Positions 24,236-36,260 of a DNA stretch of 64,000 nucleotides are shown here, piece by piece (the stretch's first letter is position 1; the number at the start of each line of letters is the position of its first letter). The DNA lies in the NCBI RefSeq assembly GCF_032362555.1, contig NC_083522.1, positions 6,798,001 to 6,862,000 of the forward strand, given 5' to 3'. The notes under the pieces were generated by a model, which searched no databases, was not told the DNA's origin, and saw only the letters and a program-made list of their open reading frames with translations. The stretch is from Amyelois transitella (Eukaryota > Arthropoda > Insecta > Lepidoptera > Pyralidae). The translations under genes were made by a program, and so were the position numbers.

Positions 24236-27200
24236 TCATACGCTCGAACCTAGTAACCGCTCGTCCGCTGAATGCTCTTCTTCGTCAGACCCTGACTTCT
24301 CTTTCTTTATAGACTGGTATCTCACCTGGAAAATGATAATTATTATAACATAATGGCTGACTTCTAGTTTCTATAAAATTTTAACTTATGACTTTCTTCG
24401 TAGCATAGTGATAAAACGCCATTAGTAATTTCATCTACTATATACACGATGATGTATAATAGTATTATAAAAATAAAATTATTAATGTTAAGATCAGTCC
24501 ACTAAATGTAAACGAGGTCAGCGACCTAGCGATAAGTAATGAGTTGTAGTAACTACTTATTGGTGGGAGTAGAACAGTGGAACAAGTTATTAGTGATAAA
24601 CTAATGTAAATACCTTCGTTTTTATTTTGGAGCTCACCCCTCGCGGGTGATACATTAGGAAGTTGTCCGTCACCCAGAATATTAAAATCTGAAACAAACA
24701 TACTGAGCCTTAGTTATAAAATTTACTATTTTCTTATCAATCGGTTGTCACAGTTTATTAATTAACGCGTAAGTTGCTGGAACTTTTGGTTTCTAATCAC
24801 AAAAATTATCTTTCAAAATAAAAAAATTAAAGATATATCGTGTTTCCGACTTGTATTTTGAAATAATTAATATCAAGATAAACATTTCAGCCGGATTTAA
24901 TCCACTTCTAGGCCGCCCCCTATGATTATAACCAAACTGTATACAATCTGTACCCTAATAAACTCGTAGGACCACATAGTAAATCAAAAACTCGGCTTCA
25001 CATTAATAGCAAAAAAGTTCACCAGAAAAGTAGGTTCATAGCAGAAAATAAATACTATTGACGTCAGCGGATCAGCGTATAACACTACGTCACGGCAATG
25101 TCCTACAACATGTTAACAGAATGTTTGATCAAATGTTCGGTTTACACACCAATACACGCAGTTAATTGGCTTCACTTGGCGTCGATGATACACCAAAATA
25201 AATAGAAATTACGTGCTAAAGCTGATTACAGCCAATACCAGACCTGTTTGAACGCAATAAGTATCGACGCACAATTTATAATATTAATACAGCGGGCATA
25301 AGCAGTCGCGGCGGACACTCGACCTGGGACCTCCATACATGGTGCATCATACATCACTTTGGCTTTGCCTACCCCGCAAGGAATATGGACGTGATTATTG
25401 TATGCATGTATTCTTCTTTTAGGCGATGGGCTAGCAAACTCTCACTTTTTGAATTTCAATTCCACCATTAAACCATTCCATTGAACATGGCTTTTCAGTT
25501 TTTTCAACAATGTTGGCTTCGTCTACCCCATAAGGGACGTAACAAAGTCAAAAGTCAAAGTCAAACGTTTATTTGCCAACTATGAGTCATAAATATAATA
25601 CAGGTGGTATGTATAATTTTGCTCGTATCAACTACATGTAATATATGTATCAGCTACATGTAATATATGTAGACTTGGCACAAGTTAGTGTTATACCGCA
25701 TATATATGTATATATAGTGACTCACGTTAACAAAGAAGGGTATGATGAGCATGACGACCGCCAGCTCCAGCTTGGGGTCGGACACTGGCGACAGTCGCAG
25801 CGTGGACAGCACGTCCACCACTGGCGGTAACCGCAGAACCAATGCCAACACGGACTTGGCAAAAGTCGCGAGCGCCGCGTATAGGATACACTGGCATATC
25901 CACGCGGCACACATTGGCGGCTTTCCTGTAAGAAGACGAACATGATTTATCATTTATTGATATGAATTTATAATTTTGTATATATAGTATAAAAAATAAC
26001 TTAAATATGCTAGTTTTAACAATCCATTGCCGCAGCGCAGATTTCGCCTCTAAACATGCCCAACATCTGATAAGGTCAAGAGAGAAAATTATCTGGTCTT
26101 GGCCATTTAATTGTTTTTGTTTTTGTTGCGTTTGCCATTACAATTAGTCTCTAACTTACATAACATTGGGGCTAACTCATATATTTATTTCTTCACTCCA
26201 AAGGTTAAATTTAGAGTAACAGTTGCACACAGCACATAAGTGGAAGTAGCAAAGAAGTCGAAAATAATTCAAAATTTTTCCACTGTAAAAATTCATAATA
26301 ATCCCAACTATCTCACCATATTCTCCAAAATTGATAAGTGGCACATCATAAACTCTCGCGTAGTACTGTGCCAATCTGATGCCCGCCCAAATAATGAGCA
26401 GGCCTAGTGTGGAATCCAACATGAAGTTCACTATGTACCTGCAGGAGAACATTAACTTTTCAGTTTTATAATTGGAGGACCAAAATAGAAAAGGATATAA
26501 TTATTTTGCATCTTCATTCAACTCTACAGGAACGCCAAAATCATTACATATAAAAGTGAAAAACAGTCATTCATTCACTTACTCACTCATTCCTCACAGT
26601 ACATAAAGGGTTTCTGGCAAATTGCATTGCATATTAAAGCGCACTCAGTATCTTATACTTGTTAACTAATAAGAAAAAATAGGGGGTAAAAATTTAACTA
26701 ATTATTCAACAAAACCAAAAAGTGTGCGCAGCATAGCAAGCGCACAGTGTCCAAACATTCTGAAACTTTGTGCACTATTTTTTTTATTTTATCTTTTGGT
26801 GTTGGTTGTATATTTTATAAAGTTAAGCTTAATCATATTTTACTATGTCCTCAAATAGGCAAAAAGACAGATCATGAGTACCTGAGATTAACAAGCTTGC
26901 ATGAAGAGAGTTATGAATGTAGATGAAGTATGGCAAGTAGAAAGATTTAGACTCTGCCTACCCCTCCAGGAAATAGGAGTGACTTTATAAATATACAAAC
27001 CATGTGCATGGGTTTCCAGTTAGGTGTGGTGAGAGCCAGACATTAGCGGCATGGATGATGAGTGCTCCCAGTCCCTGTTTTGAGGTGTCATAGAACCAAA
27101 TAAGCCATGGCCTTCTTGCATAACGAGGCTCACAGAACCTTTTTCCTGGAAAAACCAATTTGGATAAATATTGGTAATAAATGTTTTGATGTGATTGTAG

Positions 27201-27660
27201 AGTAAATATTAGTGATAATCGTTATTAATAGCTTTTGATTACTTTTTTATATTTCAATACATAAGAACTGTGTAAAAGGGAGACAAATTAATATAGAGAT
27301 TATATTATCTACTACAATAGTATTAATAATTCTAATAACCTCAAAATATAGATTAAGATTTTTTTTCTAAATGTAAGTTTGTAATGATAATACTTCTTTA
27401 TTCAGAAGTGTAACAGGTGGCTCTAGGCGCCGTCGATACGTACCTACGTAAAATTGCGACGGAAAAGTGCGAAAACTGCAGTTGCCTTGAACTTTAATCT
27501 AGCTTAATTTTAATTCGGAATACTCACCTATTAAGCACGTAAAAGCTAAGACAGCTAACAAAAATTGCATAAACCATCCATAGTAGTCCGTAAGTGCATC
27601 TTTTGAGCAATGTAGCTGTGAAAGGTAGTATTCAGGTTCGGAATCTGAACTATTATTCAT
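24236..27660 (-). CDS. STIMATE: STIMATE (TMEM110) store-operated calcium entry regulator
   Basis: Six coding exons on the minus strand: 27660-27528, 27145-27001, 26438-26317, 25925-25726, 24688-24614 and 24325-24236. Phases match at each junction; 765 nt encode 254 residues. Hallmarks that align with human STIMATE are RRPWLIWFYDTSKQGLG, YIVNFMLDSTLGLLIIWAG, INFGEYG joined to KPPMCAAWICQCILY, LELAVVMLIIPFFVN and FWVTDNFLM. Four to five hydrophobic segments are spread from residue about 28 to 215. They are followed by a basic-acidic cytosolic tail with VRYQSIKKEK and an EEE cluster. Family knowledge: multi-pass ER protein at ER-plasma membrane junctions that promotes STIM1 activation. The human C-terminal tail is longer; here it ends soon after the acidic cluster (LLGSSV). 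Repeats sit in several introns, one ending about 10 bp from the exon 2 donor. Confidence 0.93.
25350..25545 (-). repeat. dispersed repeat family R, two partial copies in series
   Basis: Contains tgcctaccccgcaaggaata with gacgtgatta, then cttttaggcgatgggctagc through ttggcttcgtctacccca, both in reverse orientation to the 5075 copy. The order suggests two truncated copies or a rearranged one, in a STIMATE intron upstream of exon 24688-24614. Confidence 0.65.
25550..25615. repeat. 'aaagtcaaagtcaaacg' dispersed repeat end
   Basis: The stretch agtcaaagtcaaacgtttat followed by ttgccaactatgagtcataa resembles a common lepidopteran interspersed repeat end. No coding capacity. Confidence 0.45.
26885..26990 (+). 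repeat. LINE-tail fragment (family R2)
   Basis: Contains gcatgaagagagttatgaat and tctgcctacccctccaggaa. It matches the longer copy at 61945-62180, which retains an open frame like the C-terminus of non-LTR reverse transcriptase ORFs. It ends about 10 bp from the splice donor after STIMATE exon 27145-27001. Confidence 0.65.
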
Positions 27661-28277
27661 CTTTCATGTCTTACACTCCAGTTAATAGGCAGAAGCTTCA
27701 TAACAACAACTTTATATCATGTTGTATGAAGAGATCATTAGTAAATAAGAAAACTTTTTATAAAAACACACGACTCGTAGAAAATAAAATATTTAAAAAT
27801 AAATGATGTACGAATTTGACTTCCAAATTACAATGAATGCCAAATGAGAATGACATAACGATGACATTACTATGTACTCTATTTTTCCAATGTGACAATG
27901 ACACATTGGCGTTACGTTTACGAATGAAAACGAAAATATAAAAAAAAAACTAAAGATTGCCATTTACTTGACCTTCTATTTTAGTAGAAAACTACAGCAT
28001 AAAAACTATAGTATGTACTAGAAGTACCTGGGAGACCAAGCGGTGCTCGACTTAATGTCCCCCTCAGCCATAGGTTCGAAAGCACTGGTTTTATAAAAAT
28101 GGTTTCGACGCCATTCGACTACTCATGGAGTGTTTGATTTTCAGTAAAATGCTTGATTAACGTAAACCTGGAATTTTTAACGTAAACGTAAAATACTGGA
28201 AATCGTAAACGTAAAATGGAAGTTATGATGATAACTTCCAACCGAGACAAGGATGACATAACATTTCACATATGAGT
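27661..28277. promoter_or_regulatory. STIMATE upstream region
   Basis: No coding sequence. This 0.6-kb spacer between the STIMATE start codon and the LINE insertion should hold the STIMATE promoter. A cgtaaacgtaaaa motif is repeated near 28160-28220. The promoter role is inferred from position only. Confidence 0.4.
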
Positions 28278-31200
28278 ATTATAATTCGACAACTCTGTCA
28301 TAACGGAGCGGTTACGCGAAAGCCGAGAGGACCTAAATCGCCTCTAAACGTTTCGCCCGTGGAAGGATTTGGGTGCCCACCACGCTGTAATTACCCAAGA
28401 AAAACTCTTCATGGAAAGTTTAACAGTGCGGAATAGTTCGTTGGACGATCCGATTTACAATCGGCGCCTTTCGGTTACCGGGCCGGAAGGTGTGAAATTG
28501 GCTACCGAAGCTGCTGCTGAGACGGGTCGCCGGGTCTCAGTTAGTGGACATGCTACTGGTGAACCTAAGAAAAATATCTCTATCCAACGACATCAACGGA
28601 TTGCTACCTGGAACGTCCGAGGCCTTCTGGCATCGGGGAAGCTGGATATTGTAGAAAAAGAAGCAGAAGAACATAAACTGACGTTACTGGGGATAACTGA
28701 AACGCATATGAGAGGCCAAGGTCACCAAACGACCTCAAATGGTAACACTTTATATTATTCAGGATCTACAAATTCCAGTTTTTGCGGTGTCGGTATGTGG
28801 ATCCCACGCTACCTGAACAACTATGTGCTGGGATACAACCCAGTTAATGACAGAATACTGACCCTCAGAATAAACACACGCCCTTGCACGCTTAACATAG
28901 TCGTGGTATATGCACCAACGGCAGATGCGATTGATGAGGTCATAGATGATTTCTACACATCACTGGAATCAACGCTTTCCAAAATACCTGGTCGCGAAAT
29001 AACTTTATTGATTGGCGATTGGAACGCAAAGGTAGGCAACACTACTCTCGATGATCACATAAGGAGCGTTGTCGGAAAATATGGGCTCGGTAAAAGAAAC
29101 GAGAGGGGAGAAAGATTGTTGGAATTTTGCATCGAAAGAAAAATGACGATCATGAATACATGCTTTCAGCACCACCCAAGGCGTCTTTATACGTGGATTT
29201 CCCCTGGAGATCGATACCGGAATCAAATCGACTACATCATTATCAACACTCGTTGGAGAAGCTCTATTTTCAATGTGAAAACATTCCCAGGTGCTGACTG
29301 TGGTAGTGACCACTGCCTCCTTGTGGCCGGATTTGCTTTGCGTTTGAAGTCAGTCAGAAAGGGTCCCCCTTTGAGACCGCGCACACTACATCCAGCTGAA
29401 AAATTAGCATTCAGGGATGAAATGAGCTCTGCCCTAGCAGTTCAAATGCCTCCGACAAGCGCAAATGCGAATGAACAGTGGAACCACCTTAAAGAACTGG
29501 TACACAAAACAGTAGACAAAATATCCGAACATCGAGTAAAACCCAATCGACGGCAATCTTGGCTCTCTGATGAAACGTGGGGTAAAATCCAAGACCGGAA
29601 AGAGGTGAAAAAGTCTGGTTTATCTAAGCAAGAAGATCGTGTCGCATATTCGGAATTGGGCCGACTAATACAACGCCTGTGCCGCCGCGATAAAAACAAT
29701 TTCGTTGGGAACATTTGTCAGGATATCGAGAACCATGCGCGAAAAGTACAAACAGCGGACCTCTTCAAGAAAGTAAAGCTGCTCTCGAAGCAATCCAAAC
29801 CCAAAACATGGGTTGTGGAAGACGAGAATGGAACCCGGCTGCAGGACTTGGATGAGGTGGCTGAAAGATGGCGGAAATACTGTGAGGAGCTCTACAAAAA
29901 TCCTCTCGATAACTCAGAACCTCCAACGCAATGGGAGAGTGGTCTTGCTCTGGAGCCGCCTATTCTGCTTTCAGAAGTAACATCAGCGATAGCTGCCCTG
30001 AAGGATAGAAAGGCACCTGGACCTGATCAAATAACAGCAGAGATCATAAAAGCAATGGGAATTGAGGGCGCTAAAGCAATTCATGAAATCTGCGACGCTA
30101 TTTGGCGCACTGGAGAATGGCCCCATGATTGGGCTAAATCAGTCATTCTCCCGCTTCATAAAAAAGGCTCAACTACCAAGTGCGAAAATTACAGAACTCT
30201 AGCCCTAGTATCACACGCCAGCAAAGTATTATTGCACATTATCAATAATAGAATCCGCTACTTCCTGGATTGGCAGATACCACAGGAGCAGGCTGGCTTC
30301 GTCAGGGGCAAGGGCACGCGTGAGCAGATCTTGAACGTACACCAAGTGATAGAGAAGTCGTATGAGTTCAACACTCCCACCATCCTGTGTTTCATCGACT
30401 ACAGCAAGGCTTTTGACTGTGTTACCTGGTCGATCCTATGGCAGATACTAGAAGAACTTGGTGTACCTAAGCACTTAATAGCATTGATCCAATCACTCTA
30501 CCAGAACAGCCAGGGTGAGGTAAAGGTCGAAAAAACTACTTCCAAGCCTTTTAAGTTTGAAAAAGGCGTCAGGCAAGGTTGTATATTATCCCCTGTTCTA
30601 TTTAATATCTACGGAGAGTATATCATCAGACGGACTCTGGAAAACTGGGAAGGTGGTGTCACGATCGGCGGCACCAGAATCACAAACCTCCGGTACGCTG
30701 ATGACACAACCTTGTTGGCAGCTAACGAGGCCGAGATGATGAGCCTCCTTACTAAAATGCAAAAGATCAGCATGGACTTGGGCCTCAAAATCAACCACTC
30801 TAAAACCAAAGTCATGGTAGTTGACCGCGCCAACTCACTCCATCTGACTGGTGCTCTGGGTCTGGAAACGGTGGATAATTTCATCTACTTGGGTGCTAAT
30901 ATTAGTAACACAGGCTCATGTGAAAAAGAGATCAGGAGACGCATTGGCATGGCCAAAAATGCAATGTCTCAACTGGAAAGAATCTGGAAGGATCGCAACA
31001 TATCTCGGAAGACGAAGATCTCGCTAGTGACCACTTTAGTATTTAGCATCTTTAGCTATGGCTCCGAAACATGGACTATAAAACAAGCAGATCGTAACCG
31101 CATTGATGCTTTCGAGATGTGGTGCTGGAGAAAGATGCTCCAGATTCCATGGACTGCATTTCGCACAAACAGGTCTATTCTTCGTGAACTCAACATCCAA

Positions 31201-31512
31201 ACTAGGCTTTCCACCATCTGTTTACGAAGAATCCTGGAATTTTTTGGCCACATAGCCCGCAAAGATGGCGACAATTTGGAACAGCTGATGATCACCGGCA
31301 AGGTAGAGGGGAAACGATCAAGGGGACGTAGCCCACTTAGATGGACTGACCAAATACGTTCGACTCTGGATAAGGACCTACATGAGGCGCTCCACACCGC
31401 TAAGGACCGGGCAGGGTGGAGAGACGTAGTGCGCTCTAAACTGACTTGTCTCCGGGGAGTTCACGACCCTCAGTAATGAGGTTTACGACGCAAGAAGAAG
31501 AAGATTATAATT
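28278..31512 (+). mobile_element. full-length RTE-like non-LTR retrotransposon
   Basis: Flanked by the exact 9-bp duplication attataatt (28278-28286 and 31504-31512). The element body is 28287-31503. It has a short 5' UTR, a single ORF (28369-31476), a very short 3' UTR and a terminal gaagaagaag tail rather than poly(A), as in many RTE-clade elements. It lies about 0.6 kb upstream of STIMATE, on the opposite strand. Confidence 0.88.
28369..31476 (+). CDS. LINE ORF: endonuclease plus reverse transcriptase
   Basis: An intact 1035-codon ORF. Residues about 75-330 are an apurinic-type endonuclease domain (ATWNVRGLLASGKLD, ITETH, LIGDWNAKVG, NQIDYI, SDHCL). Residues about 530-800 are the reverse transcriptase, with FIDYSKAFDCV, KGVRQGCILSPVLFNIY and the catalytic RYADDTTLL. 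The C-terminal region contains MWCWRKMLQIPW and SRGRSPLRWTDQIR, as in RTE-like insect elements. It encodes the machinery for target-primed reverse transcription of its own RNA. No frameshift or stop is seen, so it may still be active. An RTE-clade label is by overall resemblance; a related clade is possible. Confidence 0.93.
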   Translation: MGAHHAVITQEKLFMESLTVRNSSLDDPIYNRRLSVTGPEGVKLATEAAAETGRRVSVSGHATGEPKKNISIQRHQRIATWNVRGLLASGKLDIVEKEAEEHKLTLLGITETHMRGQGHQTTSNGNTLYYSGSTNSSFCGVGMWIPRYLNNYVLGYNPVNDRILTLRINTRPCTLNIVVVYAPTADAIDEVIDDFYTSLESTLSKIPGREITLLIGDWNAKVGNTTLDDHIRSVVGKYGLGKRNERGERLLEFCIERKMTIMNTCFQHHPRRLYTWISPGDRYRNQIDYIIINTRWRSSIFNVKTFPGADCGSDHCLLVAGFALRLKSVRKGPPLRPRTLHPAEKLAFRDEMSSALAVQMPPTSANANEQWNHLKELVHKTVDKISEHRVKPNRRQSWLSDETWGKIQDRKEVKKSGLSKQEDRVAYSELGRLIQRLCRRDKNNFVGNICQDIENHARKVQTADLFKKVKLLSKQSKPKTWVVEDENGTRLQDLDEVAERWRKYCEELYKNPLDNSEPPTQWESGLALEPPILLSEVTSAIAALKDRKAPGPDQITAEIIKAMGIEGAKAIHEICDAIWRTGEWPHDWAKSVILPLHKKGSTTKCENYRTLALVSHASKVLLHIINNRIRYFLDWQIPQEQAGFVRGKGTREQILNVHQVIEKSYEFNTPTILCFIDYSKAFDCVTWSILWQILEELGVPKHLIALIQSLYQNSQGEVKVEKTTSKPFKFEKGVRQGCILSPVLFNIYGEYIIRRTLENWEGGVTIGGTRITNLRYADDTTLLAANEAEMMSLLTKMQKISMDLGLKINHSKTKVMVVDRANSLHLTGALGLETVDNFIYLGANISNTGSCEKEIRRRIGMAKNAMSQLERIWKDRNISRKTKISLVTTLVFSIFSYGSETWTIKQADRNRIDAFEMWCWRKMLQIPWTAFRTNRSILRELNIQTRLSTICLRRILEFFGHIARKDGDNLEQLMITGKVEGKRSRGRSPLRWTDQIRSTLDKDLHEALHTAKDRAGWRDVVRSKLTCLRGVHDPQ

Positions 31513-31591
31513 TGTCTTAAATTTGCAGTAATATAGAAAATTATGAAAGTATTTCACTACCCAATATTTTGTCACCAAATGGAATATAGTA

Positions 31592-31649
31592 TAATTTCAG
31601 GTCAGAAAAAATATGTACCTAGGTACATATTTTTTCTGACCTGAAATTA
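31592..31649. repeat. 58-bp perfect palindrome without spacer
   Basis: The two 29-bp arms meet at cctagg between 31620 and 31621 and are exact inverse complements. The arms include aatttcaggtcagaaaaaat. Each strand could form a hairpin. It lies about 80 bp beyond the 3' duplication of the LINE. Confidence 0.95.
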
Positions 31650-32798
31650 GCATGTTATTTATTTCTACTTTTTTGTGTACTATATGAGGCATAAGCTGCT
31701 AATTACTTCACACTGTTTTGTGCTATCGAATTTGAATTGTCGAAATTGTAAATATAACTATAAAGAATCTTCGTAAAAGCGTTTAGTGATAACTGATAAT
31801 AGCTAGATATAAATAACCCTTTTCTGTTGTTAATATAACAATTTATTCAATTCCAACATTAATGACTAAAATACTTTTTTCTACAAAAATACTTTTATGC
31901 TGTTAATCATTTAAATGCAGTGCAATGTGCTATATAAACATAAATGAGCATTTAGAGCATACTGTGGCGAAAGCTATACGCCACAAGTCACGAAAATGGA
32001 AAGGTATATAAATATAATAATCACAATACTTTGCTACAACACATTTTTCTCTGAAAAAATGAGGTTTTTGCATACATTTTGTACGATGCTATTCGTACTC
32101 ATCAGTGACAGTGCCGGTAACTCTTTCATGGTAACTTTTTCAATAACATGATAGGTAAAATTTTATACAAATTAAAAAGCGAACAATTCGCGTGCAACGG
32201 TTAGAAAAGTATTACAGGAGTAATTTTAAAGCTGGGTGTTGTAACCCCAAAAAGACGTGCATTTGGTCGCCATTGCCGCCATTTTTATTCTTGTTGTATT
32301 TGCAAAATAAAAAGTGCAATAAAATACAGAATAGAAGTATTATTTATTTTTAGTTATCAGCAGGATATTTATCTTTACAAGAAATATTTTCATCAAGTCT
32401 TCAAGGTAAGATTATTTTTCACTATTCTATCAATAGTTCTCTTTTATCGATCATTTTATTACCGGCGCGTCCCTTAATTATTTTTTATAGTTAAGCGTAG
32501 GTACTGCCTATGATGTTTTGCCATAATTGACCACTTTTAGTATTAGCCTTTTTAAATCAGAATCATGTACATGTATCTACCTACTTACTAGGTACCTGCA
32601 TTACGTTGTCTGTCTATATATAAGATACGTTCATATATTTCAAATAATATATTATATTACACTATGTAGATCTTTATTTCTTAGATAAAAAACTCTTTTT
32701 TTCGAAATATACCTAACAACATATTTAACATGTTAACCGGGACAAAGATGATAGTGGCCCTTTAAATATTTGTTGTAAAAGCTGCAATCAAAATACTT

Positions 32799-33024
32799 CA
32801 AATCCCTTGCGAGGTAGACAGAGCCAACAGTCATGAAAAGAGTGATAGACCACGTTCAGCTTTTTGGCTTGATGATAGATTTGAGATTCAAATAGTGACA
32901 TGTTGCTAGCCCATCGCCTAAAATTATAAGTTTACAAGCCTATCCCTTAGTCGCCTTTTACGACATCCATGGAAAGGAGATGGGAGTGCCTATTCTTGTT
33001 TCTATTAGTGCCGGGAACCACATG
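32799..33024 (+). repeat. dispersed repeat family R copy
   Basis: From aatcccttgcgaggtagaca through ctagcccatcgcctaaaatt and cgacatccatggaaaggaga to gtgccgggaaccacatg. Same orientation and order as the 5075 copy, with small deletions. Confidence 0.78.
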
Positions 33025-33339
33025 AAAAAATATTTCATTTGGAAAAATTTCATCTGCCTATTGTGGTTGGTACAGTGAGATACAACCTGGTAGCAGACAG
33101 ACTAAGAGTAGACTCTCAGTCATAAATTCATTTTAACTTTTGAAATGGATGGAACCCTAATACCTATAATGTTGTATTAAGCTTTCATGAGCATGGCTGG
33201 TTGACTCCACAAATCTGTAGAATGGCTGTAATGCTCTTAAAATAAGGAAAAATATTGTAGTAGTAAGTTTGAGCCATTGAAATCTTAACCACATAAGTTA
33301 TGTTCTACTGTAGATGTGAAACTGGAACCACTCGCATGT

Positions 33340-33725
33340 ATCTGTCTATAGAATAGAATAGATTTATTTTCAAAATTGGATACAAGGTATCACTTATTGA
33401 CGTCACATAACTTAAATCTAATTATAACTACTGGAAGGATGATATTCAACATGTCAAGTTTATTGTCCCATTAACCAATAAAATATATTTGGTTTTCCTT
33501 TTTTATTAGGCTTATTTTAATATTTCATTGCAATTGAAACTTTGCTTCAGTCTTATTTGATGTCGCGTCACTCTCATGGGAAATTCCAGAAAAAAGTAAA
33601 GTAACTATTTTACACCCAAAGTTGTGTTCTGTGGTCTATACTATATCCATGCCAAAGTTTATGAAAATCAATTCAGTAGTTTTTGAGTTTATTAGTAATA
33701 AACTTACAAAAATACACTTCACTTT
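33340..33725. repeat. two adjacent dispersed repeat fragments
   Basis: A fragment with aaggtatcacttattgac (33386) also occurs near 434. Following it, 33590-33722 has aagtttatgaaaatcaattc and agtagtttttgagtttatta, which resemble the tail of common lepidopteran repeats. No coding capacity. Confidence 0.5.
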
Positions 33726-36134
33726 ACTTCACAAGGTCGGTTTCAGATGAAATGTCAATTAAAATCCTGTTTTATTAAAGATTTAATTTTATTTAATCAA
33801 AAGATAAAAGCTGTTTACTAGATAATACACATACCAAGTTATTTGATGTCATTTCATATTGTGAATTTGTCCGGATGTAAGCATTAGGTAGGTACAGCGA
33901 TTTGAAAGGATATGTGTTTATTTAACATAGTTTATAGGTTTATGTCGTACTACTACTATAAAAACGTCGAACTTATATATTTTTAATAGGAGAGTGTTAA
34001 AGAATTCAAATTGATGGAGTCATGGGATCATTCTGAGTTTCGATCATTAACTCATGGAGTTTGATCCGGCCAGTCATATGTATTTCCTCGTTTTGCGGCT
34101 ATTGTCTGAGCCTACCTCTCTATAGGGGATAAAGATCTTTTAGCATAGGAAAGACTTAAAAGCCATTTGCTTATATCAAACACATCTAGCAATGTAGTAG
34201 AGCAAATATCTGAGAGTACACCTTAATTATATTTCACGTAGACTATTGTAAGCATGTCTAGAACAACGTTAAATAATGCCCCGACAATGGTCTTCCCCCT
34301 ATACTGCGAAATCTTAAATACGTAATCTACTCGTTTGAAAAATCATGTCAGTGGCGTTTTTCTTGTGAAATGTTCCATTTCTTTTATCGATCGTTTGGTT
34401 TGTCTCTCGGAGCAGAGCTCCGGCAATCCATCACAAAGTCAACAGCTATGAAATCTGATGGAGCGCCGGGGTTGAACATAATACTTTTCGATTTCATGCC
34501 CTTTTTACTTAGGTGTCTTAATTTACCGTTTAGATTCTTCGGGTTACAAAATTTTAATCTCTTTAATATAAATACAATAAACTAGATTCCGTCCGTGGAC
34601 GTTAAATTCCCGTCAATTTCCCTTCTCTTGTGAAATTTCATTAACTCTCTTAGTGGTCCTTCACGCTCATCTAAATAACAGCTTCCGACCGAAGCCCAGT
34701 AGCTTTCTTTTTCTATTCTTCTTCTTCTTATCTTATACAATAGAAAAATATTGTACAATTAGTGTGTGTAGATTAGTCGATAGGTATTTAAAATGATAAA
34801 CTTTATATATAAATGACTGGACTTTATATATAAATGATGGACTTTATAGATAAACCCTTAAGATAACTTAGTACCCAGGTCATTTTATTTGTCATCAGAT
34901 CTTTGATTCTAGGTGCTGATAGTTAATTCCCTACAATTAATGAGTCTTATGGGACCTATATGGCATGAACCTCTATGATCGAAAACGTTGAATACTAGAA
35001 CATTAAGCCATGAACCATTAAAATTGAACTATTATTTTCAATAACCCATCAGAGTTGGCTGTCTGTGGGGACATTAAATAGAGTCACGTTATTTATTGCC
35101 TCGCGTGCGTGCACCGGGCTTATGGCTGCTTTTACGGTGTCCGCCATTTAATTTGAGCATACATGCAATACACACTACATGGCTATTACATGAGGACTAT
35201 TGGAGAAAAACGGGAATCTAATTGTGCCTCATCCCTCTGCGTGTTGGTCGGGCGCGGTGGTGGTAGGCAGCCATGATGGGGGGAAGGCGACGCCGATCGC
35301 CACAGCAATCGAAAGTAGAACGTAATAATTATCGGTGGTGGCACCGGTGGGCCGGGGCCGGTGGTCTGAGTTCCCGCGGCTCGACCGACAACAAACCGTC
35401 GCGCGGCAACAGCTCATGACATATGCATGAGAGCGGCACGGACGATGCCGCCGCTTAAATATACAAGGACGGACGGGGAAATTACTACGGAGGCAAATAC
35501 ATACAAGATGTCTCCCGCCCGACAGAGCCTAGCGTGCGGCACGCCCACGAGCCTCTCCAATTACACTCACGAAACGTCCGACCGATGCCTTTCCCACTAT
35601 TCTCGACTATTTTTACCTGCTAACTACCACGTCCTCTTCATAAGTCATGAAGACAACCCCATTACAAACTAAAGTGCATCATTGTAAATTCCTTTTGCTC
35701 TATGGCCATGCACGCAAACAATAAATAGGTAATTAGAGAAGAAGGAAATGGTATAGAAAATTCAGATTTTTTAAGTTTTTTAAATGAATCCATGTCTCGG
35801 AGTTCTAGTTTTGTTTCGTAGTAAATTTTATGATAGTGACATTTAATATTCTCTGCCATGAAGCCTGGCCGATATTCTGGTACCTGGAAGTGGCACGCCC
35901 TCGCGCGGTATAGCGCGCAAAGAAGTTATGATCGATAGGAGCATCAAATATTCACGCACACGGCTTGCCCACGAGGAAAAGGAATGGATAACCGCTGTCT
36001 GAAAGGCCACTAGGGGCGTACGCGGGCCTCGTTTTTCCCCGTTTTTTCTAATTACGTGTAACCACTTTACGAAACTGTAGAACGAACGTATGTAGTTCCA
36101 GTTAACTTACTGGATCATGACTATATAGTATAAA

Positions 36135-36260
36135 GCAAAGCCCCTTCCCGCGTCTGTCACTATGTATGTATGCTTAGATCTTTAAAACTACACAACGGTT
36201 TTTGATACAGTTTTTTATAGATGAGTGCTTCTGCCTGCGTCTTTATTCCCAGACAAGTAC
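36135..36260 (+). repeat. dispersed repeat with 'ccttcccgcgtctgtc' motif
   Basis: Contains ccccttcccgcgtctgtcac, tatgtatgcttagatcttta and aactacacaacggtttttga, in an order typical of a widespread insect interspersed repeat. Confidence 0.5.
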
